64,000 bases of DNA from Pseudolabrys sp035718275 (lineage in GTDB: Bacteria; Pseudomonadota; Alphaproteobacteria; Rhizobiales; Xanthobacteraceae). The DNA lies in the NCBI GenBank assembly GCA_035718275.1, contig DASTHI010000006.1, positions 62,001 to 126,000 of the forward strand. The letters are read 5' to 3'. Positions 23,151-31,983 of this stretch are shown here, one piece after another (the first letter of the stretch is position 1; each line of letters starts with the position of its first letter). The notes under the pieces were generated by a model. That model saw only the letters and a program-made list of their open reading frames with translations. It was not told where the DNA came from and made no database searches. The position numbers and the translations under genes are program-made.

Positions 23151-24806
23151 ATGAACGGACGCCAATTCATTTACCACATGCAGGGTCTGAGCAAGACCTA
23201 CCCGCCTGCCAAGAAGGTGCTGGATAACATCCACCTGTCCTTCTATCCCGATGCCAAGATCGGCGTGCTGGGTGTCAACGGCTCAGGCAAGTCTACGCTG
23301 CTGCGCATCATGGCCGGCATCGACACGGACTTTACGGGAGAAGCCTGGGTCGCCGATGGCGCCCGCGTCGGTTATCTGGAGCAGGAGCCGCAGCTCGATC
23401 CGCAAAAATCGGTGCGCGGCAACGTCGAGGAAGGTGTTGCGGCGAAACGGGCGCTGCTCGACCGCTATAACGAACTGGCGATGAACTACTCCGAGGAGAA
23501 CGCCAACGAGATGGCGAAGCTCCAGGATATCATCGATAGTCAGAATCTCTGGGATCTGGATTCCAAGGTGTCGCAGGCGATGGACGCTCTGCGCTGTCCA
23601 TCCGATGATTCAGATGTGAACAAGCTTTCGGGCGGTGAGCGCAGGCGGGTCGCGCTTTGCCGATTGTTGCTCGATCAGCCTGACTTGCTGCTTCTTGATG
23701 AGCCCACGAACCATCTGGATGCTGAAAGTGTCAATTGGCTAGAGGGACATCTACGAAACTATCCGGGCGCGATCCTGATCGTCACGCACGACCGTTATTT
23801 TCTCGACAACGTCACCGGCTGGATCCTCGAGCTCGATCATGGCCGCGGAATTCCATACCAGGGCAATTACACGTCCTGGCTTGCGCAGAAGCAGAAGCGC
23901 TTGGAGCAGGAGAGTCGTGAAGACGAGGCGCGCCAGCGCACGCTTGCGCGCGAGCGAGAGTGGATTTCTTCCTCGCCGAAAGCACGTCAGGCGAAGTCCA
24001 AGGCGCGCTATCAGCGCTACGAGGATCTACTCAAGATTGCCAACGCGAAGCAGAACACGGTCGCGCAAATCACTATCCCAGTGGCCGAGCGGCTGGGCCA
24101 GAACGTGGTCGATTTCGAACATCTGACCAAAGGATTCGGTGACAATCTCCTCATCGACGATCTCACTTTCAAGCTTCCCCCCGGCGGAATTGTCGGCGTG
24201 ATCGGACCAAACGGCGCAGGCAAAACGACCCTGTTCAGGATGATCACCGGCCAGGAGAAGCCCGACAAAGGCACTATCAAGATCGGCGAGTCGGTCAGGC
24301 TCGGTTATGTCGATCAGTCGCGCGACAGCCTCGATGGCAAGAAAAACGTCTGGGAGGAAATTTCCGACGGCAATGATGTTATTCTTCTCGGCAAGAAGGA
24401 AATGAACTCGCGCGCGTATTGCGCGGCGTTTAACTTCAAGGGAGCCGACCAGCAAAAGAAGGTCGGGACGCTCTCCGGGGGGGAGCGCAATCGTGTTCAT
24501 CTGGCCAAAATGCTGCGCTCGGGCGCCAACCTGCTGCTGCTTGACGAGCCGACCAACGACCTGGATGTCGATACGCTGCGCGCACTAGAGGAAGCTTTGG
24601 AAGATTTTGCCGGCTGTGCCGTCATTATCAGTCACGATCGCTGGTTCCTGGATCGCATCGCCACGCATATCCTGTCATTCGAGGGCGATAGCCACGTCGA
24701 ATGGTTCGAGGGCAACTTCCAGGAGTACGAACAGGACAAGATGCGACGTTTAGGCACAGACTCGGTGATTCCGCATCGATTGAAGTACAAAAAATTCACC
24801 CGGTAA
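23151..24806 (+). CDS. ettA: Energy-dependent translational throttle protein, ABC-F type
   Basis: The 551-residue protein has two ABC domains and matches E. coli EttA in length (555). Domain 1: GVNGSGKSTLLRIMAG, LSGGERRRVALCRLLL, LLLDEPTNHLDAESV. The linker (about residues 240-320) is rich in Arg/Lys and contains the interdomain helix. Domain 2: GPNGAGKTTLFRMITG, LSGGERNRVHLAKML, LLLDEPTNDLDVDTL. EttA binds the ribosomal E site and gates the first elongation step by the ADP/ATP ratio. The start gives the usual NGRQFIYHMQGLSK opening. It is monocistronic here. Confidence 0.95.
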   Translation: MNGRQFIYHMQGLSKTYPPAKKVLDNIHLSFYPDAKIGVLGVNGSGKSTLLRIMAGIDTDFTGEAWVADGARVGYLEQEPQLDPQKSVRGNVEEGVAAKRALLDRYNELAMNYSEENANEMAKLQDIIDSQNLWDLDSKVSQAMDALRCPSDDSDVNKLSGGERRRVALCRLLLDQPDLLLLDEPTNHLDAESVNWLEGHLRNYPGAILIVTHDRYFLDNVTGWILELDHGRGIPYQGNYTSWLAQKQKRLEQESREDEARQRTLAREREWISSSPKARQAKSKARYQRYEDLLKIANAKQNTVAQITIPVAERLGQNVVDFEHLTKGFGDNLLIDDLTFKLPPGGIVGVIGPNGAGKTTLFRMITGQEKPDKGTIKIGESVRLGYVDQSRDSLDGKKNVWEEISDGNDVILLGKKEMNSRAYCAAFNFKGADQQKKVGTLSGGERNRVHLAKMLRSGANLLLLDEPTNDLDVDTLRALEEALEDFAGCAVIISHDRWFLDRIATHILSFEGDSHVEWFEGNFQEYEQDKMRRLGTDSVIPHRLKYKKFTR

Positions 24807-24893
24807 GCTGCCGCCATCCTTCGGCCATTCCGAATCGAATATGTTTTGGCAGTGCCCATCCCGGGCGCATGACGCATAACGAGGTCACGAAAC

Positions 24894-25472
24894 ATGTCGA
24901 TGGCTGCCGACGACGCCATTCCTCCGCCGGACGTTCCAGGTCTACGTCCGCTTCCCCAGCTCATCTTCAGCTCGCGTTGGCTGCAGCTGCCGCTCTATCT
25001 CGGGCTAATCGTGGCGCAGGGCGTCTATGTGGTCTTGTTCATGAAAGAACTTTGGCACCTGGTTCATGGGGCCATGAATTTCTCGGAACAGGAGATCATG
25101 CTCGTTGTGCTCGCGTTGATAGACGTGGTGATGATCTCCAATCTGCTGATCATGGTGATCGTCGGCGGCTATGAGACTTTCGTGTCGCGCCTCGAGTTGG
25201 AGCGCCACCGGGACCAGCCGGAGTGGCTCTCGCATGTCAATGCCAGCGTGTTGAAGATCAAGCTTGCAATGGCGATCATCGGGATCTCGTCCATCCATTT
25301 GCTTCGTGTCTTTATCTACGCGGGATCACTTGGAAAACCCGACGCGCCGTACACCGAAACCGGTGTGATGTGGCAGGCGCTGATCCATGGCCTGTTCGTG
25401 CTGTCGGCTGTCGGGATTGCGGTTGTCGAACACATAAGCCAGTCCGCGTATGCCAGGGCCAAGACGCACTAA
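24894..25472 (+). CDS. YqhA family (UPF0114) inner-membrane protein
   Basis: The 192-residue protein has three to four membrane helices (about residues 28-55, 70-95, 120-140, 155-180) and the family signature IVGGYETFVSRLELE plus HVNASVLKIKLAMAIIGISSIHLL. YqhA/UPF0114 has no established biochemical function. The start has GAGGTC about 8 bases upstream. Its last 23 bases overlap the start of the lytic transglycosylase in another frame, so the two may be co-expressed. Confidence 0.92.
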   Translation: MSMAADDAIPPPDVPGLRPLPQLIFSSRWLQLPLYLGLIVAQGVYVVLFMKELWHLVHGAMNFSEQEIMLVVLALIDVVMISNLLIMVIVGGYETFVSRLELERHRDQPEWLSHVNASVLKIKLAMAIIGISSIHLLRVFIYAGSLGKPDAPYTETGVMWQALIHGLFVLSAVGIAVVEHISQSAYARAKTH

Positions 25473-26697
25473 TTCCATCCCCGCGAGGAAGTTCCTGCTG
25501 CGTGCCGCCATTCTGGTGGCGCTTGCTTCCCTCGTGAACCCGTCCTTTGCAGACTCCGCGTTCGACCGCTGGCTCCCATCGGTCTGGCCAGACGCGCAGG
25601 CGCTGGGCGTATCGCGCGCGACATTCGACAACGCATTGCGCGGTCTGGAGCCGGATTACTCGTTGCCCGATCTCGCGCTTCCGGGCAAACCCGAGAAACA
25701 ACCGCAGCAGCCTGAATTTGTGCAGACGCCGGCGCAGTACCTGCGCGAGGCGGCCTTCGACCGGTTGGCTGCCCGCGGGCGTCAGCTTGCCGCACAATAT
25801 CGCAATGTGCTGGGGCGCATCGAGAAAGAATTCGGCGTGCCCGGGAGCATCGTTCTGGCGATCTGGGCAAGGGAGACCGACTACGGCGGTTACCACCTGC
25901 CGAACGATGCCATTCGGGTGCTCGCAACACAGGCTTATGTCGGCAACCGCAAGGATTTTTTCCGCAATGAATTCCTGCACGCATTGAAGATGCTGCAGGA
26001 CGGCGTGCCGCGCGCAGACCTGCGCTCCTCATGGGGTGGCGCAATGGGGCTCACGCAATTGCTTCCATCTGAATATTACAAATACGCAGTCGATTTCGAC
26101 GGCGACGGCCGCGCCGACATCTGGCGCTCAGTGGCGGATGCCCTTGCGTCGGCAGCGAAGCAACTTGCAGGCAAGGGCTGGCGGCCCGGCGAGCCTTGGG
26201 CCATAGAGGTGCATGCGCCGGCCAACGCAGATTGCAGCATTGGCGTGCCCGACGTGGTCAGGAGGGTCGGCGAATGGGTTCGTGAGGGGTTCGTTCCTGC
26301 CTATAGGCGCAAGCTGAGCGCAGCCGAGTGGTCGATCGACGCTTCACTGCTGCAGCCGGAGGGGAGCTATGGGCCGGCTTTCCTCACGCCGAAAAACTAC
26401 TTCGTACTCAAGGATTACAACTATTCGGATCTTTACGTGCTCTTCGTCGGGCATCTGAGCGACCGTATCGCTGGTGGCAAGCCCTTCGAGAAGCCATGGA
26501 GCAAGAGCGCCCAACTCAAGACATCCGACGTCGAGACGATGCAGCGACGCCTGGCTGCGCTCGGGCTCTATAGCGATAAGATCGACGGCAAGGCAGGAAT
26601 GCTGACGCGCGCCGCACTCGGGGCTTATCAAAAGAAAAATGGGCTGAGGGTCGACTGCTGGCCGACCGCTGCAGTGCTCGAGCACATGCGCCGCTGA
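25450..26697 (+). CDS. Lytic murein transglycosylase (MltB type) with peptidoglycan-binding domain
   Basis: The 415-residue exported protein has an N-terminal signal (RKFLLRAAILVALASL, cleavage after SFA) and an SLT_2/MltB catalytic domain: PGSIVLAIWARETDYGGYH with the catalytic Glu, then SSWGGAMGLTQLLPSEYYKY. The C-terminal PG_binding_1 domain (about 345-415) holds QRRLAALGLYSDKIDGK. It cleaves the MurNAc-GlcNAc bond to form 1,6-anhydro ends. No lipobox is seen, so it is probably soluble in the periplasm. The start overlaps yqhA; a later start is possible. Confidence 0.93.
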   Translation: MPGPRRTNSIPARKFLLRAAILVALASLVNPSFADSAFDRWLPSVWPDAQALGVSRATFDNALRGLEPDYSLPDLALPGKPEKQPQQPEFVQTPAQYLREAAFDRLAARGRQLAAQYRNVLGRIEKEFGVPGSIVLAIWARETDYGGYHLPNDAIRVLATQAYVGNRKDFFRNEFLHALKMLQDGVPRADLRSSWGGAMGLTQLLPSEYYKYAVDFDGDGRADIWRSVADALASAAKQLAGKGWRPGEPWAIEVHAPANADCSIGVPDVVRRVGEWVREGFVPAYRRKLSAAEWSIDASLLQPEGSYGPAFLTPKNYFVLKDYNYSDLYVLFVGHLSDRIAGGKPFEKPWSKSAQLKTSDVETMQRRLAALGLYSDKIDGKAGMLTRAALGAYQKKNGLRVDCWPTAAVLEHMRR

Positions 26698-26706
26698 GGA
26701 TACGCC

Positions 26707-27030
26707 CTAGTCGCAGACTTCCACGCGGCGCGTACGCCAGCCATAGCCTTCGATCCAAAGGCGCCGGTGCTCGAGCCGGCAGCCATCGCCCTCCGCGACG
26801 TCTGAAGGCTCGACATAAGCAGGAGGCGGTGGTGGTGCAACGTAAACCGGCGCTGGCTCCCCATAGACGGGGCCGCTATTGGCGATCGCAGAGCCTATGA
26901 TTGCGCCCGCGGCCAAACCCCCGACAATTCCGGCTGCCGTGCCGCAACCGCGGCAATGCGCGTCGGCCGGAGACGACAACGCCGCGGCCATGAACACGGC
27001 CGCGGCGAAAACGATCGGTATCCGCTTCAT
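26707..27030 (-). CDS. Exported glycine-zipper protein 1
   Basis: The 107-residue protein has a signal peptide (KRIPIVFAAAVFMAAALSS, cleavage after ADA), then HCRGCGTAAGIVGGLAAGAI with a glycine zipper (GxxxG pattern), a Pro/Val-rich stretch (PVYVAPPPPPAYVEP) and a Cys/Trp/Arg end (EGYGWRTRRVEVCD). Glycine-zipper segments insert in or pack against membranes. ATG 27030 has AAAGGA upstream. It is the first of three tandem relatives. Function unknown; probably envelope. Confidence 0.8.
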   Translation of the reverse strand: MKRIPIVFAAAVFMAAALSSPADAHCRGCGTAAGIVGGLAAGAIIGSAIANSGPVYGEPAPVYVAPPPPPAYVEPSDVAEGDGCRLEHRRLWIEGYGWRTRRVEVCD

Positions 27031-27067
27031 GGGTGTCCTTTCGGGCCTAGGGCCCAAGTCGACACCC
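27031..27067 (-). other. Inverted repeat in leader of glycine-zipper gene 1
   Basis: GGGTGTC (27031-27037) and GACACCC (27061-27067) flank a GC-rich GGGCCTAGGGCCC core, giving a nested hairpin between the stop of gene 2 (27097) and the start of gene 1. It overlaps the region where the ribosome site of gene 1 lies, so it could end transcription from gene 2 or mask translation of gene 1. Role inferred. Confidence 0.4.
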
Positions 27068-27096
27068 ATCATCGGTCCAAAATTGTTACGCGAGCA

Positions 27097-27423
27097 TTAA
27101 GGGCAGATGAAACGGGGGCGGCTCCAGCCAACGAAATTGCCAAAGCGGTCGTGTAGCGGCCGGCGGGCCCAATAGCCGCCGGGGCAGGCAGCCGGGTAGG
27201 GCGCCCCGTATCCCTCGTAAACAACATAGCCCGGAGCCGGTGCATAATACCGTGGCTGGCTGTTGGCGATGGCGCCACCGATTATGGCGCCGCCGATGAC
27301 GCCGGCCGCAATGCCAGCGCCCACCGCACAGCCTCGGCAGTGCGCGTCAGCGGTACTCGGGACACTGAGAGTTCCCACGGCCAGCGTGGCAGCCGCAGCG
27401 ATTGCGAGAACGGTTTTCTTCAT
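27097..27423 (-). CDS. Exported glycine-zipper protein 2
   Basis: The 108-residue paralogue of its neighbours has a signal peptide (KKTVLAIAAAATLAVGTLS, cleavage after ADA), then the same HCRGC start of the mature chain and AGIAAGVIGGAIIGGAIAN, a long glycine zipper. A Tyr/Pro/Gly-rich region (YYAPAPGYVVYEGYGAPYP) and RPLHDRFGNFVGWSRPRFICP follow. GGAGAG precedes the ATG. Function unknown; the conserved Cys pairs suggest disulphides in the periplasm. Confidence 0.8.
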   Translation of the reverse strand: MKKTVLAIAAAATLAVGTLSVPSTADAHCRGCAVGAGIAAGVIGGAIIGGAIANSQPRYYAPAPGYVVYEGYGAPYPAACPGGYWARRPLHDRFGNFVGWSRPRFICP

Positions 27424-27545
27424 AGTGCTCTCCAGGGTCAGGTCGGGCGACCGCCGACCGAGTGATTTAAGACTTAGCCTGCCTGCCGTGGACGAGACAG
27501 GCCAATAGGACGGAAGTTTGTTGAGCGCCGGCTCCCCCCTCTTCG

Positions 27546-27577
27546 AAGGCCCGGAAGCCCTAGCAAATCCGGGCCTT
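27546..27577 (-). terminator. Stem-loop downstream of glycine-zipper gene 3
   Basis: Perfect 10-bp arms AAGGCCCGGA (27546-27555) and TCCGGGCCTT (27568-27577) have a 12-base loop. It starts 48 bases after the stop of gene 3 on the minus strand. It lacks a long T-run, but its strength and place suggest termination between gene 3 and gene 2. Confidence 0.6.
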
Positions 27578-27624
27578 GCCTTCCCTTAACGTAATGCCGC
27601 AATCTCGTGCGATTTGGCTAGGGC

Positions 27625-27927
27625 CTAATTGCAGACACGCACACGCCGAGAGCGCCAGCCCCAACCGTCCCAGATCCGCTCGCGGGTCCAATAGCACGCG
27701 CCATAGTACACGGGGCCGGGGCCGTAATAGTAGCCTGGCCCATAATAACCGTAGTAGGGGCCGTGAGCGGCAGCCGAACCGACGATGGCGCCTAGGGCTA
27801 GGCCGCCAATGATACCGGCGGCAACTGCGCCGCCATGCCGCGCCTCGGCCGGTTGTGGGGAGGCAACAGCAGCGATTGCAAGGGTCGCGGCGGCCGCCAG
27901 AGCAGTAAGAGTCCTGGTCTTGGTCAT
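27625..27927 (-). CDS. Exported glycine-zipper protein 3
   Basis: The 100-residue protein has a signal peptide (TKTRTLTALAAAATLAIAAV, cleavage after about AEA), a glycine zipper VAAGIIGGLALGAIVGSAAA, a Tyr/Gly-rich section (YYGYYGPGYYYGPGPVYYG) and an end RIWDGWGWRSRRVRVCN resembling that of protein 1. ATG 27927 has AAAGG upstream. It lacks the HCRGC motif of the other two. Function unknown. Confidence 0.8.
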   Translation of the reverse strand: MTKTRTLTALAAAATLAIAAVASPQPAEARHGGAVAAGIIGGLALGAIVGSAAAHGPYYGYYGPGYYYGPGPVYYGACYWTRERIWDGWGWRSRRVRVCN

Positions 27928-28206
27928 GGCGTACCTTTCTTCAGTTGCTGAGATCGCATGCATTCAACGGAGGTTCGGCTCGTTTCCTGCGTTCGGGGGC
28001 TCAGCCTCGAGGATGTCTGTCCGCAAGTTTCTGATTTCCTGTGTGAATGACCGCTGAATGGGGTATTTGGAATCCACTCCTCAAAAAAGGCATTAGCATT
28101 AAATTTTGGAAAGGCATGGGGCGAGATCATGGCAGACTCCTGATCCGCCCATTTTCCCCGGCAACTCGGAGAGTCTGAATCTGGAAAGCCCTTGCAGCAG
28201 CTATTT

Positions 28207-29190
28207 TCAGTTGAATTTCAATCCGGCTTCCTTTGCGATCTTCAGGTTGAGCGCAATTTCGCGGCGGATCATCGCGTCCATCTCCGTAGGCGTGAGCGGT
28301 GCGGGCTCGACTCCCTGCAGCTTTAGCTTTTGCTGCACTTCCGGAAGCGCGAGCACTTTTGTCGTCTCCGCATGCAATTGATCGACTATCGGGCGCGGCG
28401 TCTTTGCCGGCACGAGCATGCCGTTCCAGTAATTGAAATCGGACTCCTTATATCCAGCCTCGATTGTCGTCGGCAGGTCGGGCAAAGCGGGAGACCGCTT
28501 GGCCGAGCTCACCGCTAGCGCCAGAAGTTTGCCGTCCTTGATAAATGGCAGACCTGACGAGATGCCGATGAAGATGAAGTCGACCCGGCCCGTCATCACT
28601 TCGGTGAGCGCTTCCGGCCCGCCGCGAAACGGAACATGCGTCACCTTGAGACCGGCGCTGACGATGAATCGCTCCGCCGCCCAATGCGTCGCGCTTCCAA
28701 CCCCGGCAGAAGCGAAGCTCATGTTGCCGGCCTTTGCCTTCTGCACCAGATCCTGCACGCTTTTGATTCCCTTGGATGGTGCGACCAGCAGCACGTTCGG
28801 TACATTTCCGAAGCTGGCGACAGCGGCAAAATCGTTCGCCGCATCATAGGGCAGGTTGGGATACGCGGCCGGTGCTCCCGAATGCGCAGCGGCATTGATC
28901 AGAAGGGTGTATCCGTCAGGCTCGGCTTTCGCCACGGCCGCCGACCCAATGCTGCCGCCGGCGCCGCCGCGGTTCTCCACCACGATGTTCTGCTTGAGCT
29001 CACGCGAGAGCGGATCGAGGACGATGCGGCCGAGAATATCGATGGTGCTGCCGGCCGAAAACGGCACGATAGCGCGAATCGGTTTCGCCATCGGCCAGCC
29101 CGCTTGGGCAAAAGCTGGGCACGCCAAGCCCTGCGCAGCCACGGCGCCGAGGGAATATTTGAGAAATTGCCGACGATCATAAATGATCAT
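28207..29190 (-). CDS. Bug/TctC-family solute-binding protein with Tat-like signal
   Basis: The 327-residue protein has a twin-arginine-type signal (YDRRQFLKYSLGAVAA), then PIRAIVPFSAGSTIDILGRI and NIVVENRGGAGGSIGSAAVA, the two ligand loops of the Bug family. No TctA/TctB genes are adjacent, so it is an orphan receptor. It ends about 280 bases upstream of the glycine-zipper gene 3 start and is divergent from a VOC-family gene. Ligand unknown; carboxylates or aromatic acids are typical. Confidence 0.88.
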   Translation of the reverse strand: MIIYDRRQFLKYSLGAVAAQGLACPAFAQAGWPMAKPIRAIVPFSAGSTIDILGRIVLDPLSRELKQNIVVENRGGAGGSIGSAAVAKAEPDGYTLLINAAAHSGAPAAYPNLPYDAANDFAAVASFGNVPNVLLVAPSKGIKSVQDLVQKAKAGNMSFASAGVGSATHWAAERFIVSAGLKVTHVPFRGGPEALTEVMTGRVDFIFIGISSGLPFIKDGKLLALAVSSAKRSPALPDLPTTIEAGYKESDFNYWNGMLVPAKTPRPIVDQLHAETTKVLALPEVQQKLKLQGVEPAPLTPTEMDAMIRREIALNLKIAKEAGLKFN

Positions 29191-29442
29191 GATGATGTCC
29201 CCCTGTCAGCTGCACTTTTGCGCTGTCTATAGGCGCCTCCACGTACGCCGATTATCAATGGATCGACAGCATCAATCGCAATCAGGCGAACATTGGGTTT
29301 GAGCTTCACTTCCCCTGATATCGCGCACTGCAACAAGTCTAGCACCCTCGCGAACGCACCGAAGAAAAAATTCGCGGACAAAAAGCCTTGCGTCCCAATA
29401 TCTGTCGCGCCTAGTTTGGCGCACACATCACGGGAGACATGA

Positions 29443-29838
29443 ATGGCGACCTTCACCTGGGACCACATCCATTTGCGTACGCCGGATCCGGAGGCAACGG
29501 CCCAGTGGTTTGAACGAATTTTTGGCGCCGAGGTCATCCGTTCGACGCAGCAAGGGAAGCCTCGCGTTGATATCAAGCTCGGGGGCGCCATGATTTTCAC
29601 CGCCCAAGTCAGTCCTGGTGACGGCGTCAATCCGCCGCCGGCTACGCCATATCAGGGTCTTGATCACTTCGGCCTGTCGGTCTCCGGGATCGACGAAATT
29701 GCTGCCGATCTTAAGAAGAAGGGCGTCGAGTTTTCCCAAGAACCGCATTCGCCGCGACCAGGCATCAAGATATGCTTTCTGCGCGGGCCGCAGGGCATCT
29801 CCATCGAGTTGCTCGATCGCAATCCGAATTATGCGTGA
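29443..29838 (+). CDS. VOC-family (glyoxalase/bleomycin resistance fold) protein
   Basis: The 131-residue single VOC domain has WDHIHLRTPDPEATAQWF with the first His ligand, QGLDHFGLSVSGIDEI with the second, and GISIELLDRN with the terminal Glu ligand. The family includes glyoxalase I, epimerases and dioxygenases that use a divalent metal. The start follows GGGAGAC. It stands alone between two divergent units; the substrate cannot be named. Confidence 0.88.
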   Translation: MATFTWDHIHLRTPDPEATAQWFERIFGAEVIRSTQQGKPRVDIKLGGAMIFTAQVSPGDGVNPPPATPYQGLDHFGLSVSGIDEIAADLKKKGVEFSQEPHSPRPGIKICFLRGPQGISIELLDRNPNYA

Positions 29839-30000
29839 CCTTGGTCGCTATCTAAGAGGGCACTGTGACGCACCAGCTGCGGCGGAAATCGCAATCTTGC
29901 CTGTATTCGATGGCTTCCTCCCACCGAAAGTGATGAGCGCCGACCACGAAGCGCGGCGGAGCGTGACGCGCGCGATATTTGAAAGATTGGAGTTGCTTGC

Positions 30001-30390
30001 ATGCGCGGATTTGGACTGGCAGTGCTCGCCATCACTGGCTTTGCGACCATTGCCTATTCTGCCGACGGGCGCTTCGAGCGAAGCCTGAAGATGCTCGCCC
30101 CCGAGGCTCGCCTCGAGCAGCTATGCGATTACACCGCAATGACCCGCATCCGCAGCGAGAGCAAGCAATTTCGTCCCGATCGCGCAGTGGCAAACGCTTC
30201 CGCCGAACCGAAGGAAACCGGCAATACGCTCGAGGTCACCGGCGGTGCCTTCCGCAGCCGTAAGAAATGGTATGCCCTGAGCTATATCTGCACTGCCAGT
30301 CCCGATCGAATGAGCGTGACCGCGTTTCGTTACAAAGTGGGCGAGGAAATTCCGGAGTCCAAATGGAGCGCGTACGGTCTTTGGGATTGA
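30001..30390 (+). CDS. DUF930 domain secreted protein
   Basis: The 129-residue protein has a signal peptide (RGFGLAVLAITGFATIAYS) and the DUF930 pattern: LEQLCDYTAMTRI, FRPDRAVANAS, GGAFRSRKKWYALSYIC and GEEIPESKWSAYGLW. DUF930 is an uncharacterised family found mostly in Hyphomicrobiales, with two conserved Cys that probably pair. It is convergent with the L,D-transpeptidase gene (13 bases apart). The ATG directly follows a GGAG site. Confidence 0.85.
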   Translation: MRGFGLAVLAITGFATIAYSADGRFERSLKMLAPEARLEQLCDYTAMTRIRSESKQFRPDRAVANASAEPKETGNTLEVTGGAFRSRKKWYALSYICTASPDRMSVTAFRYKVGEEIPESKWSAYGLWD

Positions 30391-30403
30391 ACGCGGTCAC
30401 GTC

Positions 30404-31003
30404 CTATTGGTGTTGCACCATGACTTTGGTGCCCACCGGTACGCGCTCGTAAAGATCGATCACATCCTCGTTCACCATCCTGAAACAGCCCGAGGATACC
30501 GCTTGGCCAATTGTCTCCGGCGCGTTAGTGCCATGGATGCGGTAGACAGTCGCGCCGATATAGAGAGCCCGTGCACCCAGCGGATTGCCCGGGCCGCCGG
30601 CCATCCAGCGCGGAAGGTAAGGCTGGCGCTGGATCATCTCCGGCGGCGGAGTCCAGTCCGGCCATTCGGCTTTCTTGCTAATGCGGTGGGTGCCGGCCCA
30701 TTGAAACCCGTCACGTCCGACTCCGACGCCGTAGCGCAACGCGACGCCGTTGCCCATGATCAGATAAAGAAAACGATCGGCGGTGTTGACGATGATCGTG
30801 CCCGGCGGCTGTTCAGTGCGATAGTACACGGATTTGCGACGCAGCTCGGGTGGCAGCTCGGCGTCGCGCGCGGTGTGGTCGACGCCTGGATCGACATCCT
30901 GCATGGTGGGCGCGGAGGACGGCAACAACCGCTGCGCGCTCGCCATTGTTGCAGGCAGTAGCAACACCACTGCCAATGCAATCGCCCCCGACCGTCGCAT
31001 CAT
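30404..31003 (-). CDS. L,D-transpeptidase (YkuD) 1
   Basis: The 199-residue exported protein has a signal peptide (GAIALAVVLLLPATMASA) and one YkuD domain: GTIIVNTADRFLYLIMGNG, GARALYIGATVYRIHGTN and the catalytic SSGCFRMVNEDVIDLYERV (His-Ser-Cys-Arg). It makes 3-3 crosslinks or anchors proteins to peptidoglycan. ATGATG at 31003/31000 follows GGGGGAA. A closely similar second enzyme lies at 44 kb. DUF2188 starts 35 bases upstream on the same strand. Confidence 0.93.
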   Translation of the reverse strand: MMRRSGAIALAVVLLLPATMASAQRLLPSSAPTMQDVDPGVDHTARDAELPPELRRKSVYYRTEQPPGTIIVNTADRFLYLIMGNGVALRYGVGVGRDGFQWAGTHRISKKAEWPDWTPPPEMIQRQPYLPRWMAGGPGNPLGARALYIGATVYRIHGTNAPETIGQAVSSGCFRMVNEDVIDLYERVPVGTKVMVQHQ

Positions 31004-31038
31004 GTTTCCCCCGATGAAGTGGCAGCTCGCGTTACGCC

Positions 31039-31284
31039 TCAAGTTTTGTCTTTGATGAAGGTGTGCGGCCGATCCGTTCCCGGCGCCGTTTCCGTATGCC
31101 AGCGGCCTTTCTCGTCCTCGTATTCGATGGTTTCAGTGTGGCCGGGCACCGTCTGTTCCTCGGCGGCGGCTTTCGCAGCGGCCAGAGCGTCGGCATGCGT
31201 TGGATATGACTCAGAGAACACGTCGCCGACCTTGTAGGCCCAGCCGCCATCATGCTCGACGATCTCGTAGGTGACGTCTGCCAT
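31039..31284 (-). CDS. DUF2188 domain protein
   Basis: The 81-residue protein fits the DUF2188 family: VTYEIVEHDGGWAYKVGDVFSESYPTHADALAAAKAAAEEQ in overall pattern (Trp-Ala-Tyr and the Ala-rich helix), then EYEDEKGRWHTETA. Cytosolic and small, function unknown. The start has GGGTCTCCC just upstream, a weak ribosome site. It precedes the L,D-transpeptidase gene by 35 bases. Confidence 0.85.
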   Translation of the reverse strand: MADVTYEIVEHDGGWAYKVGDVFSESYPTHADALAAAKAAAEEQTVPGHTETIEYEDEKGRWHTETAPGTDRPHTFIKDKT

Positions 31285-31393
31285 GGGAGACCCCTGAATT
31301 CGAATGTTGTCGCAATATCGTAGCGCCGTCCAGCTTGGTTGCGCCAGTCACATGCGACCAGCGCCAAGGTCGCTTATGCAAGGTGAGTGCGTT

Positions 31394-31924
31394 TTAAATT
31401 CGGCGCTGTCGCCTGAGGCGATCGATAAAGTTCTCAATTTCCGGCGGCAAGGACTGTAGGCTTTGCTGGCCTGCGGTCGAGAGGATCGGCCTCCATTGCG
31501 ACCCCTGCAAGAATTTGGGCTCCATTCCCGGCGGGATGAGGCGATCAAAAACGACAACCACGAGCAGCGCCAACACCGCGACGCGCAAGGCGCCAAACGC
31601 GGCACCCGCCACCCGGTCCGGGAGGCTGATCTCGGAACCCAAGAGGCCGCCCACCGCGAGCTTGAAGAGTGCGCTTAGCACCGCGCCCGCCGCGACAAAG
31701 ATCGCGATGACCACGATCCATGTCTGCACGGGCACTTTTAGATATGTCGTGAGCATGGGCGCCACCCTTGGTGCGGCTGCGATCGCTACGCCCATCCCGG
31801 CAAGATATCCGAAAATGCTCGCAAGCCCCCGCAACAGTCCGCCCATGAATCCCATGACCACCGCGAGAAACAGGCAGACCAGGATCGCAATGTCGAACGG
31901 ATTCGTGGAGAAAAACGATGTCAT
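31394..31924 (-). CDS. CvpA family membrane protein
   Basis: The 176-residue inner-membrane protein has four hydrophobic segments. The family start is NPFDIAILVCLFLAVVMGF with GLLRGLASIFGYLAG after it; SEISLPDRVAGAAFGALR is the CvpA loop. CvpA is linked to colicin V production and, more generally, envelope or purine-regulated functions. It is divergent from the YbhB gene, with 59 bases between. Confidence 0.9.
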   Translation of the reverse strand: MTSFFSTNPFDIAILVCLFLAVVMGFMGGLLRGLASIFGYLAGMGVAIAAAPRVAPMLTTYLKVPVQTWIVVIAIFVAAGAVLSALFKLAVGGLLGSEISLPDRVAGAAFGALRVAVLALLVVVVFDRLIPPGMEPKFLQGSQWRPILSTAGQQSLQSLPPEIENFIDRLRRQRRI

Positions 31925-31983
31925 TGCGATTTGTCCGTGGAAGGCTACGCTTCAAGTGTTTGAGGACCTGAGGGAGACCGTAC

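Noticed and set aside
29187..29630. 147-residue minus-strand frame between Bug and VOC genes
   Set aside because: Mostly antisense to the VOC gene with no recognisable features.
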